This document shows positions 25,065-32,698 of a stretch of 64,000 bases of DNA, one piece after another. A program made the translations under genes and the position numbers. Source of the DNA: Actinocorallia aurantiaca (GTDB lineage: Bacteria > Actinomycetota > Actinomycetes > Streptosporangiales > Streptosporangiaceae); contig NZ_BAAATZ010000002.1 in the NCBI RefSeq assembly GCF_039533685.1, positions 62,001-126,000 of the forward strand, written 5' to 3'. Every line of letters begins with the position of its first letter. Position 1 is the first letter of the stretch. Below the pieces are notes generated by a model, which had not been told where the DNA came from, made no database searches, and saw nothing but the letters and a program-made list of their open reading frames with translations.

Positions 25065-25101
25065 TCAGGCCCGCTGCACGAGATCCGTGCAGCGGGCCTG
25101 A
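25065..25101 (-). terminator. Intrinsic terminator of tRNA-Ser(GCT)
   Basis: A 15-bp perfect stem (arms 25065-25079 and 25087-25101) with a 7-base loop lies 8 bp past the 3' end of the tRNA. Read on the minus strand it is followed by CCG and six T residues, so it is a textbook rho-independent terminator. Confidence 0.9.
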
Positions 25102-25108
25102 CCGGCGG

Positions 25109-25197
25109 CGGAGGTGGCGAGATTTGAACTCGCGATGGGCGTGAACCCAAACCGCATTAGCAGTGCGGCGCCATAGACCGTACTAGGCGACACCTCC
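25109..25197 (-). tRNA. tRNA-Ser (GCT anticodon)
   Basis: The 89-nt minus-strand sequence folds as a class II tRNA: acceptor GGAGGTG/CACCTCC with discriminator G, anticodon stem CCGCA/TGCGG around the loop CTGCTAA (anticodon GCT, reading AGC/AGU), a long variable arm, and T-arm GCGAG-TTCAAAT-CTCGC. CCA is not encoded. A strong intrinsic terminator follows. Confidence 0.95.
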
Positions 25198-25252
25198 AAG
25201 GCCCTGTGGGCCAGTGCAAGGGTACCGGTAGTCCGGGGGTGCGGCAAAGCGG

Positions 25253-25645
25253 TTAGTCGACCGGGCCGCAGTGCTTCGCGAAAGAGCCGGCGGCGGTGGC
25301 GAGTTCGCCGCTGGCCTCGAGGACTTCAGGGCCGCCGATGGGGTCGGTGGAGGTCTGGGCTTTGGCGAGCTCGTCCAGGGCGTCGGCGACCTGGAGGCCG
25401 GTGGACTTGACGTTGGCGTCGGCGGAGTCGTTGGCGGTCTTGCGGATCTTGGTGGCCGCGTCGGAGTAGACCTTGAGGAAGTTCTCGGCGCCCGCGCCGT
25501 TCTCCTCGGCCTGGACGGTGCCGATGGCGTTGATCGCGGCCTTCATCTGGTCGCAGCTGGTCTTCTTGTCGACACCGCTGTCGCCCCCGCAGGCCGTGGC
25601 CGTGGAGAGCAGGGCCAGGGCCAGGAGAACAGAACGTAGACGCAT
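25253..25645 (-). CDS. Small secreted lipoprotein
   Basis: A 130-residue putative lipoprotein: signal peptide with lipobox LSTATAC (Cys19), then a helical domain of about 105 residues with two more Cys (TSCDQM and KHCGPVD) that may form a disulfide across the domain. I recognise no family. It lies 61 bp downstream of an ECF sigma gene on the same strand, so it may belong to that regulon or sense for it (inference). The ribosome site is weak (TTGGAGTCCCCCC). Confidence 0.65.
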   Translation of the reverse strand: MRLRSVLLALALLSTATACGGDSGVDKKTSCDQMKAAINAIGTVQAEENGAGAENFLKVYSDAATKIRKTANDSADANVKSTGLQVADALDELAKAQTSTDPIGGPEVLEASGELATAAGSFAKHCGPVD

Positions 25646-25706
25646 GGGGGGACTCCAAGAGAGGGGGAGGTCTCCGTCAAGTGCCCCGACCCTAGTGGGC
25701 AGGTGG

Positions 25707-26228
25707 TCATGGGGGGTACCCCCGGGGTGAAGGGAAGTCGCGGCCGAGGTCGGTGTCGCCCCGGAGCCTGGCCACGGCCCGCGAGACCGTCGACTTCACG
25801 GTCCCGACGCTGACGCCGAGCCGTTCGGCGATCTCGGCCTCGGAGAGGTCCTCGTAGTAGCGGAGCACGAGCGTCGCCCGCTGGCGGTCGGGGAGCCGGC
25901 GCAGGGCGCGGTACAGGGAGTCCCGCAGTTCGCTGCGGCGGGTGCAGTCCTCGACGGGCCGGTCGGGCGGCTCGGCCGCGGGGTAGACCTCCAGCCTGCG
26001 GCGGCGCCACCAGGAGATCTGGGTGTTGACCATGGCGCGGCGGACGTACCCGTCGAGGGCGGCGCGGTCGTGGATGCGGTCCCACGCCAGATAGGTCTTG
26101 ACGAGAGCGGTCTGCAGCAGGTCCTCGGCCTCCGCGGCGTCCGCCGTGAGCCTTCTGGCGGTGCGCAGAAGGGCGGGGCCTCGTCGGATCACATACTCGG
26201 CGAACTCCTTATGTACCGGATTTTCCAT
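25707..26228 (-). CDS. SigE-type ECF RNA polymerase sigma factor (second copy)
   Basis: A 173-residue ECF sigma factor of the same type as the one at 21964-22485. Region 2 has RTARRLTADAAEAEDLLQTA and GYVRRAMVNTQISWWRRRR. Region 4 has LRRLPDRQRATLVLRYYEDL and SEAEIAERLGVSVGTVKSTV. GGGGATTAA stands directly before the ATG. The downstream gene is a small lipoprotein rather than an RseB-like anchor, so this sigma factor may be controlled differently. It is divergent from the cysteine-rich barrel/MauE cassette. Confidence 0.88.
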   Translation of the reverse strand: MENPVHKEFAEYVIRRGPALLRTARRLTADAAEAEDLLQTALVKTYLAWDRIHDRAALDGYVRRAMVNTQISWWRRRRLEVYPAAEPPDRPVEDCTRRSELRDSLYRALRRLPDRQRATLVLRYYEDLSEAEIAERLGVSVGTVKSTVSRAVARLRGDTDLGRDFPSPRGYPP

Positions 26229-26466
26229 TTAATCCCCGCCTTTGGGAGCCGGCTCTGAGCCGTACCCTGACATGGAGATCGCCATTACGGCTTCCGGTAA
26301 TCCTCAATTTCGGGTCAACCAAGTGTGAAGAAACTATACTCGGGAGTGAAAAACCACTCCAGAGAACCGCGAGTTATGGACAAATTGGTCGACAATTGGC
26401 CTTCGGCGGGTAACTGTTGACAACAACATGTGGGAGACGCTTGACAGCAGGCAGAGAGGGGTGTCA

Positions 26467-27411
26467 ATGCGCCGACGCCGGAGATTGAGATCCATGGTGC
26501 TGGGGAGCCCCGAGCGGCTCCTCGCCCCCGGCGAGCCCCCGCTGCGCGCGGCCGAGGGGCGGATCGTCGACGCCAGCCCGCACCTGATCGTCCTGTGGGC
26601 CCCCGGGCCCGCGACCCCCGACGGCGCCCCCGCCCACCGCGAGTACCGGCTCCCCATGTCGGAGAAGACCTCCGTCTGGCACGGCGGGAGGTCCGGCCCC
26701 GAGGCGCTGCAGCCGGGCCGGGACGCCGTCGTCCGCCCCACGGGGGACGGCCTCGCCGCCGACCGGATCTGGGTCGACATCCTCCGGATCAACGGGACGA
26801 TCCTCTCCACCGGCCAGAGGCGCGAACGCCGCGGCACCGTCCACCTGGTCGAGGTGGACCAGGGCCCGCACCGGCCCCGCGTGCAGGTCTCCATCCCGCC
26901 GGAGAGCCTCGGCAAGATCCTGGTGCGGCATCCGCTCATGCTCCCCGGCCAGCTCTTCGACGTGATCGCCAGGCGGACCGGCGAGGGACCGGTGGCGGTC
27001 CGGCCGAGCACCGCGCAGTCCGCTCCGATGACCGTGGCCCCGCCGGGCCCCGAAGGCGGCATGCTGCGGGGCACCGCCACCTGGTACTCCGGCTCCGGAC
27101 GCGGCGCCGCCTACCCCAGGCTCGACCCGCTGGGGGACTCCGGAGGATGCCCCGAGGCCGCCGAGCCCTGCGCGCAGCTCCCCTACCTGTCGCTCGGCAG
27201 CACCCTGGAGGTGCGCAACGACTGCACCGGCCGCGGCGCGGACCTCGACGTGGTCGAGTGCGGCTGCAACGCCGCGCTGTTCTGCGACCGGTGCGTGGAG
27301 TGCGGGACCTCCCCCCGCGGCCGCCTGGTGGAGCTCACCAAGACCAGCTTCGTCGAGCTCGGCGGCGACCTGGACGCCGGCTGCTTCAACGTGACCCTGG
27401 CGGTGAACTGA
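26467..27411 (+). CDS. Cysteine-rich double-psi beta-barrel (RlpA-like) protein
   Basis: A 314-residue protein of two parts. Residues 1-195 are an unrecognised region with a basic N-terminus (MRRRRRLRSM) and no clear signal peptide. Residues 200-314 look like an RlpA/expansin double-psi beta-barrel: GTATWYSGSGRGAAYPR, then LPYLSLGSTLEVRNDC, and RLVELTKTSFVELGG in place of the usual R-V-I-D-L-S. All nine cysteines lie in the last 90 residues (C228, 235, 253, 265, 267, 273, 276, 279, 306), including CGCN and CDRCVEC, suggesting disulfides or metal. The next gene, encoding a MauE-like protein, starts within its stop codon (TGATG), so the two are coupled. An ATG at 26428 is an alternative start; 26467 has GAGAGGGG. 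Confidence 0.6.
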   Translation: MRRRRRLRSMVLGSPERLLAPGEPPLRAAEGRIVDASPHLIVLWAPGPATPDGAPAHREYRLPMSEKTSVWHGGRSGPEALQPGRDAVVRPTGDGLAADRIWVDILRINGTILSTGQRRERRGTVHLVEVDQGPHRPRVQVSIPPESLGKILVRHPLMLPGQLFDVIARRTGEGPVAVRPSTAQSAPMTVAPPGPEGGMLRGTATWYSGSGRGAAYPRLDPLGDSGGCPEAAEPCAQLPYLSLGSTLEVRNDCTGRGADLDVVECGCNAALFCDRCVECGTSPRGRLVELTKTSFVELGGDLDAGCFNVTLAVN

Positions 27412-28184
27412 TGGCGCACGTCCTCATCGAGACCCAGCTCCTGGTCATCACCTTCATGTTCGCGCTGGCCGTCCTGGGCAAGCTGCACGCGCCCAAGGAC
27501 AAGGTCCGGATCCTCTACATCCTCATCGAGGGCGCCGTGTGCGTCCTGCTCCTGGTGTCGGTGCACCTGCTGGTGCGGCTAGCGACCGTCATGCTGATGA
27601 TCTCGGCGACCTGGGTGCTGGGCGAGATGCGCGTCCTCCGCCCGGGGCAGGGCTGCGGCTGCTTCGGAGTGCTCAGCTCCAGCCCGATCACCCGGATGAC
27701 GGTCCTGCGCACCGGGCTGCTGGCCCTGGTCGCGATCGCCGCCTTCCCCGCGCAGCGCACCGGCCTGGAGGTCGTGGCCGACCTGCCGGGCTGGCGCTCC
27801 CTGCTGTTCATGGCGGAGGTCGGGCTGATCGCGGCGATCTCCCCCGAGATCTCGATGGCGGTACGGCGGCAGCGCACCGCCTGCGAGCGCCGTTTCGTGC
27901 CGCTGCGCGAGACCCTCGCCGTCCTGTACGCCAGCGAACCCTGGGGCCGGCACGGGCTCTCCCGCAAGACCGAGCCCGTGGAGGTCTGGCGGGAGCTGTG
28001 CTGGCGGTTCTTCGTCTACCCCTCGGGGGACGGGCGCCGCGAGGTCGTCTTCGCGGTCTCGCTGGCCGACGGCCGGGTCCGCGCGGCCCTGGTGGACGGG
28101 GAGCCCTCCGCCATGTCCCCGGGGGGACCCGGCGCCGGCCCGGAGCTCCCCGTGGCCGCCGGGTCCGCGCCGGCCAGGCCGTGA
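27411..28184 (+). CDS. MauE/DoxX-like membrane protein with C-terminal soluble extension
   Basis: A 257-residue protein with four membrane helices in the first 150 residues (for example LLVITFMFALAVLGKL and LLMISATWVLGEM). The motif GQGCGCFG (C82-G-C84-F-G86) between helices is the signature of MauE-like proteins, associated in methylamine dehydrogenase systems with disulfide formation or maturation of a cysteine-rich partner. The C-terminal 105 residues (ACERRFVPLRETLAVLYASE onward) are a soluble domain I do not recognise. Its start overlaps the stop of the cysteine-rich barrel gene by one base. A role in oxidising or maturing that partner's nine cysteines is an inference from the motif and coupling. 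Confidence 0.7.
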   Translation: MAHVLIETQLLVITFMFALAVLGKLHAPKDKVRILYILIEGAVCVLLLVSVHLLVRLATVMLMISATWVLGEMRVLRPGQGCGCFGVLSSSPITRMTVLRTGLLALVAIAAFPAQRTGLEVVADLPGWRSLLFMAEVGLIAAISPEISMAVRRQRTACERRFVPLRETLAVLYASEPWGRHGLSRKTEPVEVWRELCWRFFVYPSGDGRREVVFAVSLADGRVRAALVDGEPSAMSPGGPGAGPELPVAAGSAPARP

Positions 28185-28310
28185 TCCAGCCGATCCGTCC
28201 CGAGATGGGGGCCGAGGCCTGCCGGGCATGGGAGAAGAAGCCCGGCCACCACACGTACTAACCCGGGCCATACGGCCGCGAAGAAGACGGGACCGGCTCG
28301 TCAGAAATCT

Positions 28311-28384
28311 CTAAGGGTTTCTAGGCATGACACTAGAAAGCCTTAGACAACACTCGTCACAACTCTCTACGGCTTTCTAGCCGT
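28311..28384. terminator. Two hairpins between convergent genes
   Basis: The first hairpin pairs CTAAGGGTTTCTAG (28311-28324) with CTAGAAAGCCTTAG (28333-28346), 13 of 14 positions, 8-base loop. The second is ACGGCT-TTCT-AGCCGT (28369-28384). Both lie between the convergent MauE-like and AAA-ATPase genes and probably end both transcripts. They are AT-richer than the surroundings, and words TAGAAA and CCTTAG recur upstream of the ATPase gene. Confidence 0.5.
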
Positions 28385-28404
28385 GAGCCTAGAGAGCTGG
28401 ATAT

Positions 28405-29598
28405 TCACGCAGGCTGTGCCCGCAGGAACTTCCCGAAGTGGGGAACGGTGAACGCCACCGTCCCGCGTTCGGCACTGAAGATCAGCCCTTTCTTGATCAG
28501 CCCGTCCCTGGCCGGGGACAGGCTGGACGGCTTGCGTCCCAGTTCGTCGGCCACGGACGCGGTGGAGACCGGCTCGTCCCCCAGCACGGCCATCGCCCGC
28601 ATGTAGTCGCGCTCGGCGGGGGTGGCACGCTCGTAGCGGCTGCCGAAGAACCCGACCGCGAGCTCGCTCTCGGCCTCCGGCGCGGCGACCTTGATGTCGT
28701 GCTCGGTGATCGGCGAGGTGGGCGCCAGGTCCCAGACGACCTTGGCGTAGGCCTGGACGAAGTACGGGTAGCCGTCGGCCGCCTCGTACAGGGCGTCCAG
28801 CGCGCCGGGGGTGAAGGTGACCTCCTCCCGCTCGGCGGGGGCGAGCAGGGCGTGGTCGGCGGCCTCCCGGTCGAGCCTGTCGATCCTGGCGTACCGGAAG
28901 AGCCGCTCGGAGTAGGACTTGCTGGCGCTCAGCACCGCGGGGAGGTGCGGGAGCCCCGCCCCCACCACGATCAGCGGACCGCCCGTCTGGGACAGCTCAT
29001 GGCAGGCGGCGCACAGCGCGGACACGTCGTCGGGCGGCACGTCCTGCATCTCGTCGACGAACAGGCCGATGCCGACGCCCAGGTCCGTGGCCACCGAGGC
29101 GGCGTCGACGAACAGCTCGGTCAGGTCGATCTCCAGGTCGCCGGAGTCGGCCCGGCCCCGTGCGGCGGGCACGTTGATGCCGGGCTGCCAGCGGTGCACC
29201 GAGGCCTTGGCCCGGCCGGAGGGCGGGGGTTCGGCCTGGGCGAAGGCCTTGAGCACTCCGAGGAACTCCTCGATGCGGTCGGGCGCGCGGTGGCGGGGCG
29301 CCAGTTCCCGGATCGCGGTGTGCAGGGCGGCGGCGACCGGGCGGCGGATCGACTGCTCCGGCCTGGCCTCGATCTTGCCGGTGCCCCACAGCCGCTGGAT
29401 CGCCATGGAGCGGAAGGTGTTGAGCAGAACGGTCTTGCCGACCCCGCGCAACCCTGTGATGATCATGCTGCGTTCCGGACGGCCCCTGGCCACCCGCTCC
29501 AGCACGATCTCGAACTGCCGCAGCTCACGGTCGCGGCCGGCGAGCTCCGGCGGCCGCTGGCCCGCGCCGGGCGCGTAGGGATTGCGTACGGGGTCCAC
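28405..29598 (-). CDS. AAA ATPase (archaeal/Orc1-Cdc6-like ATP-binding protein)
   Basis: A 397-residue P-loop ATPase: Walker A ITGLRGVGKTVLLN (about residues 46-59), Walker B GIGLFVDEMQDVP, sensor 1 in GPLIVVGAGLPHLP, and an arginine-rich lid (SYSERLFRYARIDRLDREAA), followed by a C-terminal winged helix (MAVLGDEPVSTASVADELGR). The layout is that of the actinobacterial archaeal-ATPase/AAA_16 family, related to initiator-like STAND proteins; its biological role is unknown. The start is taken as the GTG at 29598, giving VDPVRNPYAPGAGQRPPELA, which by memory is where homologues begin; longer in-frame forms up to 29739 have no ribosome site. Divergent from a MarR gene. Confidence 0.8.
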   Translation of the reverse strand: MDPVRNPYAPGAGQRPPELAGRDRELRQFEIVLERVARGRPERSMIITGLRGVGKTVLLNTFRSMAIQRLWGTGKIEARPEQSIRRPVAAALHTAIRELAPRHRAPDRIEEFLGVLKAFAQAEPPPSGRAKASVHRWQPGINVPAARGRADSGDLEIDLTELFVDAASVATDLGVGIGLFVDEMQDVPPDDVSALCAACHELSQTGGPLIVVGAGLPHLPAVLSASKSYSERLFRYARIDRLDREAADHALLAPAEREEVTFTPGALDALYEAADGYPYFVQAYAKVVWDLAPTSPITEHDIKVAAPEAESELAVGFFGSRYERATPAERDYMRAMAVLGDEPVSTASVADELGRKPSSLSPARDGLIKKGLIFSAERGTVAFTVPHFGKFLRAQPA

Positions 29599-29802
29599 GA
29601 TCTCGGACTCTATGAGGCCGTATAGCTGAGGCCTTAGATTTCCGTAGAAACACTTACGGCGTGTCGCCACAAGGGTCACAATTACCCCCAATCCACGCGC
29701 TCGAAGATGCGTTCGACCGCGCACCACGTTAGCGCACACATGTTCGAGCTGTCAGCCGCACGGGGCAAAACTTGGGAGGGTGAAATGGGTAGGCTCAGAG
29801 AC

Positions 29803-30255
29803 ATGGACGAACCCCGCTGGCTCGACGCTGCCGAGCAGGGGCACTGGCGCGCCTACCTGGAGGGCAGCTCCCGGCTGTGGGAGCGGCTCGACCGTGACCT
29901 CAAGGCCGCGCACGGGCTGACCATGCCGGAGTACGAGATCCTCGTCCGGCTGTCGGAGGCCCCCGGGCGCCGGCTCCGCATGGCCGAACTCGCCGCCATG
30001 GCCTACCAGTCCCGCAGCCGCCTCTCCCACACCTGCTCCCGGCTGGAGAACAAGGGCCTGGTCCGGCGCGAGGCCTGCCCGGACGACAAACGGGGCATCA
30101 ACGCCGTCCTCACCGACGAGGGCTTCGCCGTCCTGGAACAGGCCGCGAAGAGCCACGTGCAGACGGTGCGCGCCCACCTCATCGACCTGGTCTCCCCCGA
30201 GGAGCTCGAGGTCATCGGCAAGGCCTTCACCCGGATCGCCGCCCGGGCGGAGTGA
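29803..30255 (+). CDS. MarR-family regulator
   Basis: A 150-residue winged-helix protein: dimerisation helix WLDAAEQGHWRAYLEGSSRL, HTH MPEYEILVRLSEAPGRRLRM then AELAAMAYQSRSRLSHTCSR, and wing REACPDDKRGINAVLTDEG with the conserved D-K-R-G. TAGGCT (29790-29795) lies 7 bases before the ATG at 29803, so translation is probably leaderless; an in-frame ATG at 29785 would add six residues. Divergent from the AAA ATPase. Ligand and targets unknown. Confidence 0.85.
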   Translation: MDEPRWLDAAEQGHWRAYLEGSSRLWERLDRDLKAAHGLTMPEYEILVRLSEAPGRRLRMAELAAMAYQSRSRLSHTCSRLENKGLVRREACPDDKRGINAVLTDEGFAVLEQAAKSHVQTVRAHLIDLVSPEELEVIGKAFTRIAARAE

Positions 30256-30269
30256 CGCCCGGACGGTGC

Positions 30270-30656
30270 TCAGCCCAGCCCGGTCGCGTACCCCAGGGAC
30301 AGCAGGGTGAGGACGACCCAGCCGAGCATCATGCCGAACCCGTACAGGCGCCCCTTCCCGCCCACGCCCCACACCAGGAAGGCGCCGAAGCCGAAGGCCA
30401 CCACGACCAGCACGATCGCCTGCACGCTCGCGCCGGATCCGCTGTTGCGCATCGGCGCCCACATGACGACGAGGTTGATCAGCGCGTAGACGAGGAACCC
30501 CGCCGCGCCGCGCAGCGCGTCCCCCCTGGACGGCGGGGCGCCGAGGAACTCCGGCCAGGTCAGGCCCAGCCCGTCCTCGGCCGGTCTGGCCGCGGGGACC
30601 TCCTGCATCTCGAACAGTTCGTCGGAGAGTGTCGGCCGTTCGTCCGGCTCGGTCAT
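30270..30656 (-). CDS. Small membrane protein
   Basis: A 128-residue protein with an acidic N-terminal 45 residues (LSDELFEMQEVPAARPAEDG) and three membrane helices (GAAGFLVYALINLVVMWAP, ASVQAIVLVVVAFGFGAFLV, MMLGWVVLTLLSLGYATGL). No family recognised. It converges on the MarR gene, with 14 bp between stops, and diverges from the M15 peptidase gene, with start codons almost adjacent (30656 and 30673), so they share a very short promoter region. Confidence 0.55.
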   Translation of the reverse strand: MTEPDERPTLSDELFEMQEVPAARPAEDGLGLTWPEFLGAPPSRGDALRGAAGFLVYALINLVVMWAPMRNSGSGASVQAIVLVVVAFGFGAFLVWGVGGKGRLYGFGMMLGWVVLTLLSLGYATGLG

Positions 30657-30672
30657 GGGCGATCCTGAGGTC

Positions 30673-31410
30673 ATGGACGTTTCACGGGCTTTTTCGATAG
30701 TTGCTCTCGGGACGGCCCTCCTCGCGGGAACGGCCGCATGTGGCCAGGGCGAGGAGGGACCCGAGCCGACCGGGACCCGGACCCAGTCGGCGCCCCGGCC
30801 CTCCCCGACGGAGACGGGAACCCCTTCTCCCACGGGCCCTCCGAAGTTCGAGGCGGAGATCAGCAAGGTCACGGCGGAGCAGTTGCGCCATTCCTGGAGG
30901 AAGGGCTGCCCCGTTCCCCTGTCCGGACTCAGGATGATCACCATGCCCTACTGGGGATTCGACGAGAAGGCACACGAGGGAGGCAGACTGGTCATCAACG
31001 CCAAGGTAGCCCAAAAGATAGCCGGGGTCTTCGAAAAGCTTTACGAGGACCGCTATCCCATTCACAAGATGGTCCCGGTCGACGAGTTCAAGGGCGACGA
31101 CTTCGACTCGATCGAGGCCAACAACACCTCGGCGTTCAACTGCCGCCAGGCCACCGGCTCGTCCAACTGGTCCCGGCACGCCTACGGCATGGCCGTGGAC
31201 CTCAACCCGTGCCAGAACCCGTACGTCTCCACCAGCGGGACGATCGCGCACCCGAGCTGCAAGAAGTACTACAAGACCCGGAACGCCGAGGATCCCGGCG
31301 TCATCACGGCGGGCGACAACGTGGTGAAGGCGTTCGGGAGCATCGGCTGGAAGTGGGGCGGCTACTGGGCCGGCACCAAGGACTACCAGCACTTCTCCGA
31401 CTCGCGCTGA
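30673..31410 (+). CDS. M15-family D-alanyl-D-alanine carboxypeptidase-like lipoprotein
   Basis: A 245-residue lipoprotein: lipobox LLAGTAAC (Cys23), a Thr/Pro-rich linker to residue 57, then a VanY-like zinc peptidase domain (Peptidase_M15_4). Metal ligands are H169 and D176 in SRHAYGMAVDLNP and H240 in DYQHFSDSR. Such enzymes trim peptidoglycan stem peptides or cross-bridges outside the membrane. Two cysteine pairs (GCP, FNCR and NPC, PSCKK) suggest a disulfide-stabilised secreted fold. The ATG at 30673 has GAGG very close; an in-frame ATG at 30655 lacks any site. Confidence 0.88.
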   Translation: MDVSRAFSIVALGTALLAGTAACGQGEEGPEPTGTRTQSAPRPSPTETGTPSPTGPPKFEAEISKVTAEQLRHSWRKGCPVPLSGLRMITMPYWGFDEKAHEGGRLVINAKVAQKIAGVFEKLYEDRYPIHKMVPVDEFKGDDFDSIEANNTSAFNCRQATGSSNWSRHAYGMAVDLNPCQNPYVSTSGTIAHPSCKKYYKTRNAEDPGVITAGDNVVKAFGSIGWKWGGYWAGTKDYQHFSDSR

Positions 31411-31639
31411 CAGCCGCCGGGGCTCTCACCGCCCTCCGGGCGCCGTGCCGTACGGCCGCAGCGGGGGCGCGGACACCACTGCGGCCGTACGGGGCTCTCA
31501 GGATGCTCGGGGACATGCCGTCTTGCGAGCATGCCGCGAAACGAGCGTCCGTCCCCTGAAGAACTACCTTCCCGAAGCCCGCCATGTGACCGGATTCCCA
31601 GAACTCGTCCTGGACCGGCCGGTTCTTCACACCGAATCC

Positions 31640-31682
31640 GTCAACCAGGGTTGACACGCCCGCCATGTCAACCTAAGTTGAC
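31640..31682 (+). promoter_or_regulatory. Operator-covered leaderless promoter of the HTH/Clp-N operon
   Basis: Two copies of GTCAAC-C-NNN-GTTGAC (31640-31655, GTCAACCAGGGTTGAC; 31667-31682, GTCAACCTAAGTTGAC) are spaced 27 bp apart. They cover a near-consensus promoter: TTGACA (31651-31656), 17 bp, TAAGTT (31674-31679), with the start codon at 31686, exactly where transcription should begin. The dyads therefore sit on both the -35 and -10 boxes, an arrangement expected for tight repression, most simply by the HTH protein encoded first. Confidence 0.75.
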
Positions 31683-31685
31683 GGC

Positions 31686-31931
31686 ATGACGGATGGAGAA
31701 CAACTCGCCCGCGAGGCGGGCAGCCGGGATCCGGCCGTGGGGCTGCGCGCGGTGCGCGCGCTCCGGGAGCTGGCCGACCGGCTGGAGACCCTTCAGGTCG
31801 GCAGCGCCCGGTCGCTGGGCTGGTCCTGGCAGGAGATCGCCGATGCCCTCGGCGTCAGCCGCCAGGCCGTGCACAAGAAGCACCGGCACGCCGAGCCGTC
31901 CCTCTTCACCAGGTTCGGAAAGGACACCTGA
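31686..31931 (+). CDS. Small HTH protein, likely autoregulator
   Basis: An 81-residue basic protein. Residues 1-40 form a helix (GLRAVRALRELADRLETLQV), then SLGWSWQEIADALGVSRQAVHKKHRH is a helix-turn-helix with recognition helix SRQAVHKKH. The start codon coincides with the predicted transcription start, so the mRNA is probably leaderless. Two identical-type operators overlap the promoter (31640-31682). The Clp N-domain gene follows after one base. HTH plus Clp-N pairs are widespread in actinomycetes but, as far as I know, without a defined function. Confidence 0.75.
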   Translation: MTDGEQLAREAGSRDPAVGLRAVRALRELADRLETLQVGSARSLGWSWQEIADALGVSRQAVHKKHRHAEPSLFTRFGKDT

Positions 31932-31932
31932 G

Positions 31933-32463
31933 ATGTTCGAAAGGTTCACGAAAGACGCCAGGGCCGTGGTCGTCCAGGCCCAGGAGGAGGCCCGGGCCCT
32001 GCGGCACGACCGGGTCGGCGCCGGCCATCTCCTCCTCGCCCTGACGTCCGTGGAAGGCACCGCCTCCAGGGCGCTGACCGTCCACCTCCCAGGCTTCGAC
32101 GGGCTGCGCGCCCGCGTCCGCACCGAGATCGACGGGCTCGACCCCGACGCCCTGGCCTCGATCGGCATCGACCTGACGGCCGTCAGGGAGGCCACCGAGG
32201 CGGCCTTCGGAGAGGGCGCCCTCGATGGCCGCAGGCCCAAGCGGGGGCACCTGCGCTTCACCCCCGAGGCCAAGAAGGCGCTGGAGCTCTCCTTGAGGGT
32301 GGCGCTCAAGAACGGCCACAGATTCATCTCCGACGGGCACATTCTGCTCGCGCTGCTCATGCTGACCAAGAGCGCGCCCGTACGCGCCCTGTCGAGCTCC
32401 GGAGCCGATCTGGACGCCCTGGCCGCCACCACCCTTGGTGAAATCACCACAGAGGCCGCTTAA
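31933..32463 (+). CDS. Clp N-terminal domain protein (no ATPase domain)
   Basis: A 176-residue protein made of two Clp_N-type repeats as in ClpC: MFERFTKDARAVVVQAQEEA then LRHDRVGAGHLLLALTSVEG (residues 1-42), and FTPEAKKALELSLRVALKNG, then HRFISDGHILLALLMLTKS (about 108-150). There are no Walker motifs, so it is a free adaptor-binding or substrate-recognition domain. ClpS-like adaptors and phospho-arginine bind this domain in other bacteria. It may sequester such factors or tune ClpC-ClpP proteolysis (inference). One base separates it from the HTH gene, so the two are translationally coupled. Confidence 0.8.
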   Translation: MFERFTKDARAVVVQAQEEARALRHDRVGAGHLLLALTSVEGTASRALTVHLPGFDGLRARVRTEIDGLDPDALASIGIDLTAVREATEAAFGEGALDGRRPKRGHLRFTPEAKKALELSLRVALKNGHRFISDGHILLALLMLTKSAPVRALSSSGADLDALAATTLGEITTEAA

Positions 32464-32511
32464 GTCACGCGTCGCCACATAATTCTCGCGGTTTCGGATA
32501 CTCTCCGGAAT

Positions 32512-32697
32512 ATGGCAGATAACGAACAGGATCCCGCCCGGGACACCCAGCAGTTCCGCCGGTTCGCTCAGCAGCAGGAAGGATCAGAGCCCGATCCGAC
32601 AGAACGCACGGGCTTTCCCGCCGGCCTCCTCGTCGGAGTGCTCGCGGTCGTCGGCCTCATCGTGATCGCCGCGATCATCGCTCTGATCGCCTCCTGA
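32512..32697 (+). CDS. Very small tail-anchored membrane protein
   Basis: A 61-residue protein with a hydrophilic N-terminus (QFRRFAQQQEGSEPDPTERT) and one C-terminal membrane helix (LLVGVLAVVGLIVIAAIIAL). GATACT (32497-32502) lies 9 bases before the ATG, so a short-leader promoter is plausible. The stop is one base from the 3' end of the convergent tRNA-Ser gene. Function unknown; similar short tail-anchored proteins are common in this group. Confidence 0.55.
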   Translation: MADNEQDPARDTQQFRRFAQQQEGSEPDPTERTGFPAGLLVGVLAVVGLIVIAAIIALIAS

Positions 32698-32698
32698 G

